Shown in pieces: positions 24,572 through 35,215 of a stretch of 64,000 bases of DNA. The stretch is from Opitutales bacterium (GTDB lineage Bacteria; Verrucomicrobiota; Verrucomicrobiia; Opitutales; JABSRG01), in contig JABSRG010000004.1 of assembly GCA_013215165.1 (NCBI GenBank), positions 33,777 through 97,776 of the forward strand, given 5' to 3'. The notes under the pieces are model-generated. The model was not told the origin of the DNA. It searched no databases and was given only the letters and a program-made list of their open reading frames with translations. The translations under genes and the position numbers were made by a program. Each line of letters begins with the position of its first letter. The stretch's first letter is position 1.

Positions 24572-25660
24572 TCACAACTTCGGCACAACGGAGATGAGGG
24601 TCATTTCGGTTGGGCAGTTGAAGCGGATGATGGGTAGATCGCCGTGGCGGTCACTGCCGAGGCCGGCGGAGACGTTGAATGCTGAATTGGAGACTTCGTG
24701 GAACCCGACAGACCAGTCCTTGGGAACGTCACTATTGTGCGTCAGTGGGCCGTAGAAGGGCAGGCGCACTTGACCGCCATGGGTGTGTCCAGCGAGTGAC
24801 AGATCGACTCCATAATCGATGGCATCGGGGATGAAATCGGGTCCATGTCCTAACAAAATGCTGAATACGTCCGGACTCTTGGACTCGACCCATTTGCGGA
24901 TATGCTGTTCGGCCACACCGGGCCGTCGCGATTGATGCAAACTCAGTGCTTTGATCTCGATGAGGTTGCCTGCATCCGAGACGATGCGCTTGGGCCAAAA
25001 ATCCATCATAACGAGCGGACTCTCCTCTGAGACGGGAATGCGGTAAAATCCTCCATCCGCGTCACCATATACGCCCCAAAATCCGAACTCTGGCTCAAAT
25101 TGTGAGAGGTGTGGTTTCAACGCTTCCCAATGGGGTTGCAATGGCTCTCCCCGCTCAAGTTCAAACCAATCGCCAGTGAACACCACCATATCAGCATTGA
25201 GGGCTGCCGCCCGAGCTAAGGCCTTCTTTTCGTGCGGTCCAACTTCTAGGGCTTCAAGATCAGAGATATGGAGGAGTGTAAACGGTTCGCGGATTTTATC
25301 AGACTGTAAGGTCACTTTCCGCACCACAAGCCGACCGTGCTCAAAATCGGTCACATACCAGCGGAAAAACCACACCACACCGGCTGCGCCCATCCCAAGC
25401 ATCCCGAGAAGCCAGAGCGGACCTCGCACACGAGAAAACTGTAATCCCGCGAGCATGAAAAACACAGCGACCCCGGCTAGCACGCGTGGAAACCATCCGA
25501 AATTGTAGTCAAACCCCTCGCGAATCACGGCGTAGTCGAGGGCTTCATACGCCGGCCACCAGACCAGGTTTCGTCGCACTACCCAAGCCAATACCGAGCA
25601 GTAGATAACCATACCGATTAGGAATACTGCGATTGCTTTAATTGAGATCCTTGATGACAT
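24572..25660 (-). CDS. membrane metallophosphoesterase-like protein with altered metal ligands
   Basis: A 362-aa protein with three N-terminal membrane segments (about 9-27, 57-73, 82-98) and a cytoplasmic calcineurin-like domain. The fold is clear: L-L-H-I-S-D-L-E at 129-136, F-T-G-D-W-F-E near 161-167, L-L-G-H-G-P-D near 269, and an intact G-H-T-H-G-G-Q-V-R at 291-299. However, the usual D-L-H is D-L-E, and the G-N-H-D block is replaced by G-D-A-D-G-G (199-204), so at least two metal or phosphate ligands are missing. It may have lost activity or use a different site. No neighbour explains its role. Confidence 0.78.
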   Translation of the reverse strand: MSSRISIKAIAVFLIGMVIYCSVLAWVVRRNLVWWPAYEALDYAVIREGFDYNFGWFPRVLAGVAVFFMLAGLQFSRVRGPLWLLGMLGMGAAGVVWFFRWYVTDFEHGRLVVRKVTLQSDKIREPFTLLHISDLEALEVGPHEKKALARAAALNADMVVFTGDWFELERGEPLQPHWEALKPHLSQFEPEFGFWGVYGDADGGFYRIPVSEESPLVMMDFWPKRIVSDAGNLIEIKALSLHQSRRPGVAEQHIRKWVESKSPDVFSILLGHGPDFIPDAIDYGVDLSLAGHTHGGQVRLPFYGPLTHNSDVPKDWSVGFHEVSNSAFNVSAGLGSDRHGDLPIIRFNCPTEMTLISVVPKL

Positions 25661-25777
25661 GGTGCACTTTACATGACTGAGATGCTCTCAGAAATATCAA
25701 TAGCATTGTCAGGATATCTAGATGGATGCCGCTTAATTCAGTTTGTCATTTGATGCATTCTTGTGAACCTGCCCGCC

Positions 25778-26194
25778 ATGAAACGTCTGCCGATACTTTT
25801 GCTCTTGTGCGCGTCCCTGCTCTCTGCCCAAGAGGAGCCACTCGTAGATGAATTCCCTATCTGGGGCTGGACGGGCAGTTATGGAGCCGACGCGACAATC
25901 AATTTTCGCATCGAAGGCAATCGCCTGCGGGTCTACATGCTCGACGCGGAGATGCAGCCTTTTGACTCGGGCATAGAGCGCATCAATGCGCGCATTAATC
26001 CAAGGGGCGACGATCCATTTTTCCTTCCGCTGAACTTTGACGCTGCAAAACTTTTCTTCACCCATCCACGCTTTATCGGCAAGCCGCATATCTTTCAGGT
26101 GACGTTGTTTCTCATTGACGATGATGGGGAAGCCGAGCGCTCGTATTCATTTTTCCTGAGCCAAACCGGTAAAAACACTGAACCGAAGTCGTAG
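25778..26194 (+). CDS. small secreted protein of unknown function
   Basis: A 138-aa protein from the ATG at 25778 (an upstream ATG at 25763 is less likely because the next ATG opens directly onto a signal peptide). Residues 1 to about 17 are hydrophobic (L-P-I-L-L-L-L-C-A-S-L-L-S-A). The mature part is beta-rich and acidic. I do not recognise it. Its TAG overlaps the GTG start of the MFS gene by one base (TAGTG), so the two are probably translated together. Confidence 0.65.
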   Translation: MKRLPILLLLCASLLSAQEEPLVDEFPIWGWTGSYGADATINFRIEGNRLRVYMLDAEMQPFDSGIERINARINPRGDDPFFLPLNFDAAKLFFTHPRFIGKPHIFQVTLFLIDDDGEAERSYSFFLSQTGKNTEPKS

Positions 26195-27660
26195 TGGCAG
26201 AATCATCACATAAGCGTTCAAGCCCTTCTCCGTTTTCTCTGCCCAATGTTCGGATGTTCTTGTTATTCCGGGTATTGTTCAATGCCCGCTACTACTATCC
26301 GATCTATGCGCTGCTCTTCTTAGATTTCGGCTTGGAGATCGAGCATTTCTTATGGCTCAATATGATCTGGGCCATTGGGATTGTCATATTGGAAGTTCCG
26401 TCTGGAGCTTTGGCCGATACGCTTGGAAGGAGAAAGCTACTCGTGGCCGGTGGCTTCTTCATGATTGTGGAGATTGCGCTTTTTGCCTTCGCACCCACAG
26501 GCAATGTGCCCCTGCTTTTCGGACTGCTGGTGGTGAATCGGATTCTTTCTGGAGCCGCTGAGGCACTGGTAAGCGGAGCTGATGAGGCGCTTGCCTACGA
26601 CACGCTCAAGAATGCAGGCATGGAGAAAAGCTGGGACCGTGTGCTCGCGCGGCTCATGCAAATTCAGTCCCTAGCATTCGTAGTGGCACTGGCAGTAGGG
26701 GGTGTCGTCTATGATGAGCGCTTCCTCAACGCCATGGCCAGTGCTATCGGTTTTGAATGGGGTCTTGATCGCGAAGACACGATGCGGATTCCGCTCTACC
26801 TGACGCTTATCAATGCAATCTTTGTGTTAATCGCGGCTCTGCGCATGAAGGAGCCACTAACCAGTACTGAAACCCGCGAAACGGTAGGCGGGCAATCTTT
26901 TTTCGAGGGCAGCGATAAGCACCTTAATACAATGACGCAGGGCCCAACAGAGGATAGCTTCTGGTCGGAAACGCGACGTTCTTTCTCTTTAATTCTGAAG
27001 GCAGGCAAATGGATCTTCCAGACACCGTTCGCTCTGGCAGTGATTTGCGGCGGCTTTCTCGTCGATAGTTTTCTCAGAACGTTTGTTACTTTCAACAGCC
27101 AGTATTATCAGATCATCCAACTCCCGGAAGCGTCTTACGGGATCATCGGAGGTGCGCTTTCAGGATTTGGTGTCATCTGGCCAAGCATCGCTCAAAAGAT
27201 GAGCCAGCGCTTTGGCCCAATGACCAACTACCTTATCGTCTGCGGCCTGACAGTTCTCGGACTCACCGGCGCCTGTTTGTTCGTCCCCTATGTGGGTGTG
27301 ATTTGGGTGGTTGTGATGATGGTGGGTTGGGCCTTTCTAAATTACTTTCTCTCAACTTACCTCAATCGCGTCACGCCGTCCGAACAGCGCGCTACAGTGC
27401 TGAGTTTTCGCGGACTTTCTTTCAATTTAGCATATTTCACGATCTCCCTATTGGTGAACCTGCGTCTCGATCAGGTGGAACCAGCAGTCCTTGCTGCCCA
27501 GCCGGGAATCGGCGATCGAGCACTGGAAAACGCCAAGTTCGTCGCTGTGATGCCCTCGCTCCCAATTGCTTTCTTGATCTCCGTAGTGATTTTTTTAGTT
27601 TTCACAAAATTCACCGTATCCCCAAAAGATGTTCCCCCACCCCAGACTGAGCATGCATAG
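26194..27660 (+). CDS. MFS transporter
   Basis: A 488-aa polytopic membrane protein of the major facilitator superfamily with about twelve helices. The loop 2-3 signature G-A-L-A-D-T-L-G-R-R-K-L-L follows I-L-E-V-P-S near residues 66-85. A hydrophilic loop around residues 220-255 separates the two halves. Substrate cannot be inferred. Start is GTG at 26194; the end overlaps the ATG of the CAP-domain gene by 8 bases, making a three-gene block with the small secreted protein. Confidence 0.87.
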   Translation: MAESSHKRSSPSPFSLPNVRMFLLFRVLFNARYYYPIYALLFLDFGLEIEHFLWLNMIWAIGIVILEVPSGALADTLGRRKLLVAGGFFMIVEIALFAFAPTGNVPLLFGLLVVNRILSGAAEALVSGADEALAYDTLKNAGMEKSWDRVLARLMQIQSLAFVVALAVGGVVYDERFLNAMASAIGFEWGLDREDTMRIPLYLTLINAIFVLIAALRMKEPLTSTETRETVGGQSFFEGSDKHLNTMTQGPTEDSFWSETRRSFSLILKAGKWIFQTPFALAVICGGFLVDSFLRTFVTFNSQYYQIIQLPEASYGIIGGALSGFGVIWPSIAQKMSQRFGPMTNYLIVCGLTVLGLTGACLFVPYVGVIWVVVMMVGWAFLNYFLSTYLNRVTPSEQRATVLSFRGLSFNLAYFTISLLVNLRLDQVEPAVLAAQPGIGDRALENAKFVAVMPSLPIAFLISVVIFLVFTKFTVSPKDVPPPQTEHA

Positions 27661-29698
27661 AACTTTGGCGATTTGCCTGGGGCTGTTGTTGGGGCCCCAC
27701 TTCCTGGCTGCGCAGGACCTGTATGAAATTGGCGAACCGACGGACGAGGAGCAGCTATTCGTAGAGCTGATTAACCGGGCACGTGCCGATGCAAACGCCG
27801 AGGCTCAACGCCTCGCCAACACGACTGACCCAGATGTGCTCAACGCGATCAATCAATTTGGGGTGGATCTCGGATTGATGGTCGAGCAATTCGCGACGCT
27901 CACCCAAGTCACCCAGCCCTTGGCTATCAACGCCGCACTGCAACAGGCGGCATACCTCCACAGTGTGGACCAATTCAACAGCGGCCTTCAATCGCATACG
28001 TCATCGTCTGCCGCGGTTTCTCCCAACGTCGCCGGCGAATCCGTCGGCGATCGCGTCTCAAATCAAGGTTATCAATTTCGCACTGTCCGTGAAAACGTCT
28101 TTGCCTATGCCGACTCGGTTTATTATGGCCACGCTGGCTTTCAAATAGATTGGGGCGACGAAGGAACAGTCGGCGGCATGCAAGATCCTCCAGGACATCG
28201 GCAAGCCATCCATAATCCAGACATCCGGGAGATCGGCGTGGGGATTGTTTATGGGACGAACCAGGTGAGCAACTTTACGCCCGTTGGCCCGATGGTAGTC
28301 ACCCAGAATTTCGCCGAACAGCTCAATGGGGATCCATTGATTACTGGAGTCGCTTTTCTCGATATAGACGGAGACCAATTTTATGACGAAGGCGAAGGCT
28401 TGGGCGGCATCGAATTACGCATACCAGGCAACGCATTCTACGCTCAGACAGCAGGCTCTGGCGGGTATAGCCTACCCGTAAGTAACAATGGTAATTTCTC
28501 CGTCACGATCAGTGGCCCTAGTATAGACACCCGGAATGAATCCGTATCCATCACAAACCTGCAAAATAGTAAGCTAGACCTCATCTACGAGTATAGCGAA
28601 ACCAGGCTATCTGCCCCGACATCTCTCAGCGAAGGCGTTTCAGCGACCTTCACCTCCAGCAGTCAGTATGGTGCCACTGGCTATGAAATGCGTGTCGCGC
28701 GCGGGAGTGGTTTTTCTGAGTCTCTCGGTGCTGAGAATGGCACAACCGGAGTCTCTCACCAACTTCCCGAGAATGGTGAGTTGGTTCAAGCCGCGGTGGC
28801 AGCTTCGGGCTTAAGCGCCTATCAATTGTCGAATCTGGCAGTCGTCGGCGGTTTCGTCATCGGGAGCAGCATCGAAGATGCATGGCTTGAAATTGAGGGC
28901 GACTTGCTGATCGATGCGGGTGCGACACTGACCTTTGATGATCGCATAACAACCATCAGTGATAGTCAGATTCCCATTGTTGAAATCTCGACTGATAGCG
29001 GGGCGACGTGGGCCTCAATTCTGAACAGAACGCAACCCCTCTTTCCTGAATCTTCGTTCACAGCACAATCGGTATCCCTAGCAAACTACGAAGGTCAAAT
29101 CGTTCAGATCCGGTTCTTTCTGGATCACCAAGGGGGAACGGTCCAGTTCGGATCAGGTTCCAACACGGGATGGTTCGTCGATAACATCCGCGTCAATGAC
29201 GCCCAGTTCATCCAAACGGTGGATTCGGTCACTTCTTCGACTACGACCTTCACCTTTACGCCAGAGATCACGGGTTCGCTTATTTTCAGAGCGCGCGCAC
29301 TTAACGGCGAACGGGCTTTCCCCTTTGGTCCAGTGATGAGCTTACAAGTCGGCGATGGCGGCATACCAGACACACTGGTTACTGTGTTCCCAGACGCTGA
29401 ACTAGTCGCTCAAGATTGGGCTTTCGTTTCCTGGTTCGGACTCTTCAACACTGCTGACGCTCCCTGGATTTATCACAGCGAATTGGGATGGCTCTACGCA
29501 GTCAAACGCAGCGGCGATGACGGCGTTCTACTCTACCATCCCCAGCTCGAGTGGCTCTGGACCACAGACGAAGCTTTTCCCTATCTTTATCGACTCAATC
29601 AAGACCGCTGGCTCTTCTTCACGGGAGACAATGAGGAACGTGTTTGGTTTTACGATTTCGAAGCTGACTCAGACAATCGCTGGTTCACGTTTGACTGA
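27653..29698 (+). CDS. large secreted CAP-domain protein
   Basis: A 681-aa protein from the ATG at 27653 with signal peptide (L-A-I-C-L-G-L-L-L-G, cleavage near A-A-Q). A CAP/SCP-like domain spans about 30-225: E-L-I-N-R-A-R-A-D, D-Q-F-N-S-G-L-Q-S-H, G-H-R-Q-A-I-H-N-P and V-T-Q-N-F-A. An SdrD-B-like carboxypeptidase-regulatory repeat follows (F-L-D-I-D-G-D-Q-F-Y-D-E-G-E-G). A long beta-rich middle region and a C-terminal module of aromatic repeats (W-I-Y-H-S-E-L-G-W-L-Y, W-L-F-F-T-G) end the protein; such modules occur in other verrucomicrobial secreted proteins. CAP domains have diverse roles; target unknown. Confidence 0.83.
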   Translation: MHRTLAICLGLLLGPHFLAAQDLYEIGEPTDEEQLFVELINRARADANAEAQRLANTTDPDVLNAINQFGVDLGLMVEQFATLTQVTQPLAINAALQQAAYLHSVDQFNSGLQSHTSSSAAVSPNVAGESVGDRVSNQGYQFRTVRENVFAYADSVYYGHAGFQIDWGDEGTVGGMQDPPGHRQAIHNPDIREIGVGIVYGTNQVSNFTPVGPMVVTQNFAEQLNGDPLITGVAFLDIDGDQFYDEGEGLGGIELRIPGNAFYAQTAGSGGYSLPVSNNGNFSVTISGPSIDTRNESVSITNLQNSKLDLIYEYSETRLSAPTSLSEGVSATFTSSSQYGATGYEMRVARGSGFSESLGAENGTTGVSHQLPENGELVQAAVAASGLSAYQLSNLAVVGGFVIGSSIEDAWLEIEGDLLIDAGATLTFDDRITTISDSQIPIVEISTDSGATWASILNRTQPLFPESSFTAQSVSLANYEGQIVQIRFFLDHQGGTVQFGSGSNTGWFVDNIRVNDAQFIQTVDSVTSSTTTFTFTPEITGSLIFRARALNGERAFPFGPVMSLQVGDGGIPDTLVTVFPDAELVAQDWAFVSWFGLFNTADAPWIYHSELGWLYAVKRSGDDGVLLYHPQLEWLWTTDEAFPYLYRLNQDRWLFFTGDNEERVWFYDFEADSDNRWFTFD

Positions 29699-29704
29699 TT
29701 CATT

Positions 29705-30307
29705 GTGATAGCGCGCGCGAAAAAACATGTCGGAATCTACGGCGGCAGTTTTGACCCCATTCATCTAGGCCATCTCATTGTAGCTCAGGACTGTCTTGAG
29801 CAAGCAGGCTTGGAGTCTGTCATTTTCGTCCCTACCGCTCAGTCGCCTTTAAAAAGCCACGCGCCCCGGACTGAGGATAAGCATCGCCTCGAGATGGTAA
29901 AACGCTCGATTGCTCACCAATCCGCCTTCAATTGCTCCGATCATGAAATCGAACGGGGCGGTGTGAGCTATACCATTGAAACCATTCAGCACTTTAAGAA
30001 CAAACAGCCAGAGACTGAATTTCACCTAATCATTGGACAGGATCAGATAGAACAGCTCCTCGCCTGGCACGCTATAGAAACGCTGGTAAAAACAGTGAAT
30101 TTCATAGCGGTTTGCCGCCCAGGTTACACGGCAGAGCCGCCCAAGATCCCCGGTATTCGTTTTCAGACCATCGAAACCCATGCCATGGATATCTCCTCAA
30201 GCGAAATCCGTGAGCGTTTTCAAAACGGCCTGAGTAATGAGTTATTCCTCCACCCGGAAGTGAGTCGTTATATCACAAAGCAAGGCATTTACGGACATTC
30301 GGCGTAA
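29705..30307 (+). CDS. nadD: nicotinate-nucleotide adenylyltransferase
   Basis: Adenylates nicotinate mononucleotide in NAD synthesis. 200 aa from the GTG at 29705. Nucleotidylyltransferase signatures are present: G-G-S-F-D-P-I-H-L-G-H near residues 11-21 and I-S-S-S-E-I-R near 166-172. It is followed 99 bases later by rsfS, a conserved nadD-rsfS pairing. It follows the CAP gene by 6 bases. Confidence 0.93.
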   Translation: MIARAKKHVGIYGGSFDPIHLGHLIVAQDCLEQAGLESVIFVPTAQSPLKSHAPRTEDKHRLEMVKRSIAHQSAFNCSDHEIERGGVSYTIETIQHFKNKQPETEFHLIIGQDQIEQLLAWHAIETLVKTVNFIAVCRPGYTAEPPKIPGIRFQTIETHAMDISSSEIRERFQNGLSNELFLHPEVSRYITKQGIYGHSA

Positions 30308-30406
30308 TTCTCTCAACGCGACCTCCCAATGACATCTGCAGGTATTGAAAACAGATTCACCATTGCCTTCGACATGAGCTTCTTCTTAATTCTTGACCTT
30401 TAAAAC

Positions 30407-30766
30407 ATGTCCCAAACCGAAACACCTGATACGCTTCACCACATAAAACTGTGCGCGGAGGCTCTTGAGGCCAAGAAGGCCAGCGAGATCCAGGTGCTCG
30501 ACGTGTCAGGAAAGTCTTCGATCACTGACTATCTCGTCGTGGCATCTGGGATGTCTGAGCCCCACCTTAAGGCGTTACGCAACGATCTGGAAAAGACATG
30601 TAAAGATAACGGGATCAACGTCATCGGCGCTGATAGAGAGACGACGACCGGATGGCTCGTTTTTGATGCCTTCGACTTTATGATTCATCTATTCACCGAT
30701 GAGCAACGCGCATTCTATGGTCTCGAAACACTATGGAAAGATGCTGTGCCCGTGGAATTAGCATAA
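30407..30766 (+). CDS. rsfS: ribosomal silencing factor RsfS
   Basis: Binds ribosomal protein L14 and blocks subunit joining when nutrients are scarce. 119 aa, normal length. The family pattern is clear: D-Y-L-V-V-A-S-G-M-S, G-W-L-V-F-D-A-F-D-F-M-I-H-L-F, and R-A-F-Y-G-L-E-T-L-W. Located downstream of nadD as in many bacteria. Confidence 0.93.
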   Translation: MSQTETPDTLHHIKLCAEALEAKKASEIQVLDVSGKSSITDYLVVASGMSEPHLKALRNDLEKTCKDNGINVIGADRETTTGWLVFDAFDFMIHLFTDEQRAFYGLETLWKDAVPVELA

Positions 30767-30919
30767 GCCCATCGAAGCAATTAGCACAGTTTCGTCTCTC
30801 CCCTCAGCGCCTTCGTTTGTTAATGTTCCCCGGAGAATGATCTGATTTTCAGTTGCGAGGTGCCTTCACTCTGAGATAGCCGTGTGAGCTTTGATTGATA
30901 CACGGACCCCTTACCTGAA

Positions 30920-31807
30920 ATGAAAGAAAAGAAAATCGCATTCGTTGGACTTGGCCGCATGGGCGCCAACATGGCGCGCTGCCTCCATGACAAAGGCTAC
31001 GATATCGTCGCGTTATTTGATATTCAGCCAGCAATAGCTCAATCCTTGGCAGAGGAACTAGAGGCAACAGCCATAGACACGCTGGCTGAGATCAGCACGC
31101 TGGCCGATGTGATTTTTACCGTGGTGACCAACGACGCCGCCATGGAAAGCATCTTTTTCGGCGACGACAACCTGCTCCAGCAAGGGTCAGGACGTGTTTT
31201 CATCAACTGCGCGACGCTATCGCCAGGGATCCACCAACGGGTCGAGACAGCTGCCAAAGCGGTTTCAGCGACTACTCTCGAAGCATGCATGGCTTCGAGT
31301 ATTCCCCAGGCGCGCGATGGCGAATTGTTCCTCATGATCGGCGGTGAAGAATCAGTTTACAGCGATAACAAACCGATCCTCGAAGACCTCAGCAAGGCTT
31401 TACACTACATCGGAGCAACGGGGAAGGCCGCCGAGGTCAAAGCACTGGTGAACATGGTCATGAATATAAACACAGCTGCCCTCGCCGAGGGTTTAGGGCT
31501 TGGGAAAGCTCTCGGACTCGATCTTGAGATGCTGTGTGACGTCTTCCGGCAAATCGGCGCCAATTCCCGGGTATTAGAGACGGATGCCGAGGATATGATA
31601 TTGCGGGACCACGACTGCTATTTTTCTGCAGAGCATGCCGCAAAAGACTCGGGCATTGCTCTCGATCTAGCAAAAGCCGAAGGCGTCAGCCTACCGCTCG
31701 CTCAAGCGACCTTAGAGCAATACCAAAAAATGGTCTCCCTCGGCTTGGGCGACTTAGACAAATCGGGTGTCGCCAAACTCACGTTTCCCGGACGAAAACC
31801 GAGCTAA
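30920..31807 (+). CDS. beta-hydroxyacid dehydrogenase family NAD(P) oxidoreductase
   Basis: A 295-aa member of the 3-hydroxyisobutyrate dehydrogenase family. The dinucleotide loop is F-V-G-L-G-R-M-G at about 8-15, followed by V-T-N-D for the second binding loop and a catalytic-Lys block G-K-A-A-E-V-K-A-L-V-N-M near 165-177. Substrates of this family include 3-hydroxyisobutyrate, tartronate semialdehyde and glyoxylate/succinic semialdehyde, which cannot be separated here. The next gene (a hydrolase) starts 15 bases downstream. Confidence 0.87.
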   Translation: MKEKKIAFVGLGRMGANMARCLHDKGYDIVALFDIQPAIAQSLAEELEATAIDTLAEISTLADVIFTVVTNDAAMESIFFGDDNLLQQGSGRVFINCATLSPGIHQRVETAAKAVSATTLEACMASSIPQARDGELFLMIGGEESVYSDNKPILEDLSKALHYIGATGKAAEVKALVNMVMNINTAALAEGLGLGKALGLDLEMLCDVFRQIGANSRVLETDAEDMILRDHDCYFSAEHAAKDSGIALDLAKAEGVSLPLAQATLEQYQKMVSLGLGDLDKSGVAKLTFPGRKPS

Positions 31808-31822
31808 ACGTTCAGTAGATCA

Positions 31823-32564
31823 ATGAATATAACCAATACCTTCGACGAGGTAATCGACCATACTCATGCCAAGAGCGAGTCGCATGAACGCCGTGCCAAT
31901 TGGATAGTCATCCTGGGACACGGCGTAACGGGTAACAAAGACCGAGACCTGTTGATCGACACCGCGGAGACTCTTCAAGCACGCGGCTTCGATACCCTCA
32001 GGATTTCGTTCTCAGGTAATGGTGAGTCCGATGGAGCATTCACGGCATGCACGGTTTCCAAAGAAGTTCAGGATCTTCGTTCTGTAGTGGATGCAGCAGC
32101 TGAAGATTATGATCATATAGCTTATATCGGCCATAGTATGGGAGCTGCCGTGGGCGTTCTAGCAACGGCGAACGACGCGCGTATTCAGCTCTTAGTTTCG
32201 CTCGCTGGCATGGTCGACACCAAGAAATTTGCCCTCACAGAATTTGGCGAACTTGAACCCGGCAAAGACTGTATGTGGGATGAACGCGATTGCCCCCTTG
32301 TCATCTGAATTCATATACGATCTCACACAAGAGGTGGAAAGCGTGAGCAAGAAAGCAAAGGACATCTCCGTTCCATGGCTCCTAATTCACGGCACCGAAG
32401 ACGATGTCGTTCTGCCCGACGACACACGGAGTATTTTAGACATCAATCTGCCCAATACCACGGCTCACTTTATTGAAGGCGCAGATCATAGTTTCAACGA
32501 GCCACCTTATCGCAAAGCGGCGACTGAAAAAATCGGCACTTGGTTTGTTGATCGCCTTTCCTGA
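31823..32564 (+). pseudogene. alpha/beta hydrolase split by a frameshift in a C5 run
   Basis: Two frames together make one complete alpha/beta hydrolase of about 247 aa. The first (from 31823) gives I-L-G-H-G-V-T-G-N-K and the nucleophile elbow G-H-S-M-G-A, ending at a stop near 32308. The second continues at once with S-S-E-F-I-Y-D-L and carries the acid H-G-T-E-D-D-V and the catalytic His in G-A-D-H-S-F, ending at 32564. The frames join at CCCCC, 32293-32297; one C fewer restores D-C-P-L-S-S-E-F. It may be a sequencing error, a recent mutation or a slippery phase-variable site. Apart from this the triad is intact. Confidence 0.8.
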
Positions 32565-32703
32565 AGAGCCTAATCAGCGGAAAACTGGTTGAACTCACCT
32601 CTTCGGTAGGGTCGATCAACATGGCTAGATACAGGATTCACCTGATAAAATGTTTCTTCATTCCGGGTATCATCAGACGATATCTAAAAATACCGAACTA
32701 GCT

Positions 32704-33132
32704 ATGAGCCGTATCTACATTATAGAGGACGAACCGATCTTAAGAGACCTATTCCAGGAATACCTCCTGGCATCAGATCTCGACATCACGATCGTCGGTT
32801 CAAGTGGAAATGGCCAGGAAGCCCTCGCCGAATGTATCGAGCTCAAACCCGACATAGCACTTGTCGATATACGACTTCCTGAAGTGAACGGGTTGGAGAT
32901 CTTACACATCCTCAAGATGCGGGTTCCGGAAACGAAAGTCCTTATTTTCACCGGATCAACCAATACCAACGCTGTGCGCATTGCCGTGGAAGGTAAAGCA
33001 GACGGATTCATCGAAAAGGCCGCGGGCCTCGAACAGTTGGTCGACGCGGTGAAGACAGTTACCCGCGGTGAGCATTATTACAGCCCAGCTGTCTACCGTC
33101 AGATTCTGACCTTCAAGACGACTGGGGTATAG
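32704..33132 (+). CDS. single-domain response regulator
   Basis: A 142-aa REC-only protein. The acid pocket is I-I-E-D-E-P near 5-10, the phospho-Asp lies in A-L-V-D-I-R-L-P near 57, the switch Thr in L-I-F-T-G-S-T, and the Lys in F-I-E-K-A-A. The start at ATG 32704 is preferred over an upstream ATG at 32650, which adds an unrelated leader. It lacks an output domain: it resembles NarL-type receivers without the LuxR helix-turn-helix. No kinase is adjacent. Confidence 0.85.
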   Translation: MSRIYIIEDEPILRDLFQEYLLASDLDITIVGSSGNGQEALAECIELKPDIALVDIRLPEVNGLEILHILKMRVPETKVLIFTGSTNTNAVRIAVEGKADGFIEKAAGLEQLVDAVKTVTRGEHYYSPAVYRQILTFKTTGV

Positions 33133-34728
<1,596 letters not shown>

Positions 34729-34777
34729 GAAGGTTGAGGGCTGAAGGATGAATTTTCCTTCGCCATCTCTTGAATTT

Positions 34778-34810
34778 GCCTCTCGCTGATCTTCGGCGAG
34801 GGGCTTTTTT
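34778..34810 (+). terminator. intrinsic terminator of eno
   Basis: GCCTCTCGC pairs with GCGAGGGGC around the loop TGATCTTCG-type sequence, followed by TTTTTT. Confidence 0.88.
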
Positions 34811-35215
34811 GGGGGCAATGGGTTAGAAGTAGACGCCTCCCATGATAGGATCGACTAAACTTAGGCTGTCTTGCCTGAGCCGAGCTGGGGCTCGGCGTTC
34901 CCAGGGATGCCATTGGGATGGACGCCATTAATCTGCAGCAAGTTCTTTGCTCCTCGCGCTGCTTAGCGTGTATCCAGTTGTAGTCGTGGCGCTCTGTCGC
35001 CGCGTGGGCCGTTGCTCTGATCGAAACCGAGAACACGAGCCGACTATAACTCAAAGCCCCTTGCTGCGGGAACTTGGATAAACAATCTATGCGCATCTGG
35101 AAGATCTGTGATTATAAATTTTGACCACAAATCGCACGGATTTACACAGATTCTTTTTTGTTAAGGCCTATACTATTCAGCACGACCACAATGCAGGTCT
35201 CGAGAACCAGTTTTT
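34811..35215. repeat. gene-free interval with several interspersed repeats
   Basis: No supported gene. Contains: a palindrome GAGCCGAGCTGGGGCTCGGC near 34877-34896; a segment bounded by inverted CTGCAGCAAG (34933) and CTTGCTGCGG (35060) whose interior (about 34975-35025) matches the core of the MITE-like copy at 50285, including GGCGCTCTGTCG; and ACCACAAATCGCACGGAT (35124 onward), which recurs inverted at 50550-50578. A 123-codon minus-strand ORF here consists of this repeat material. Confidence 0.65.
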
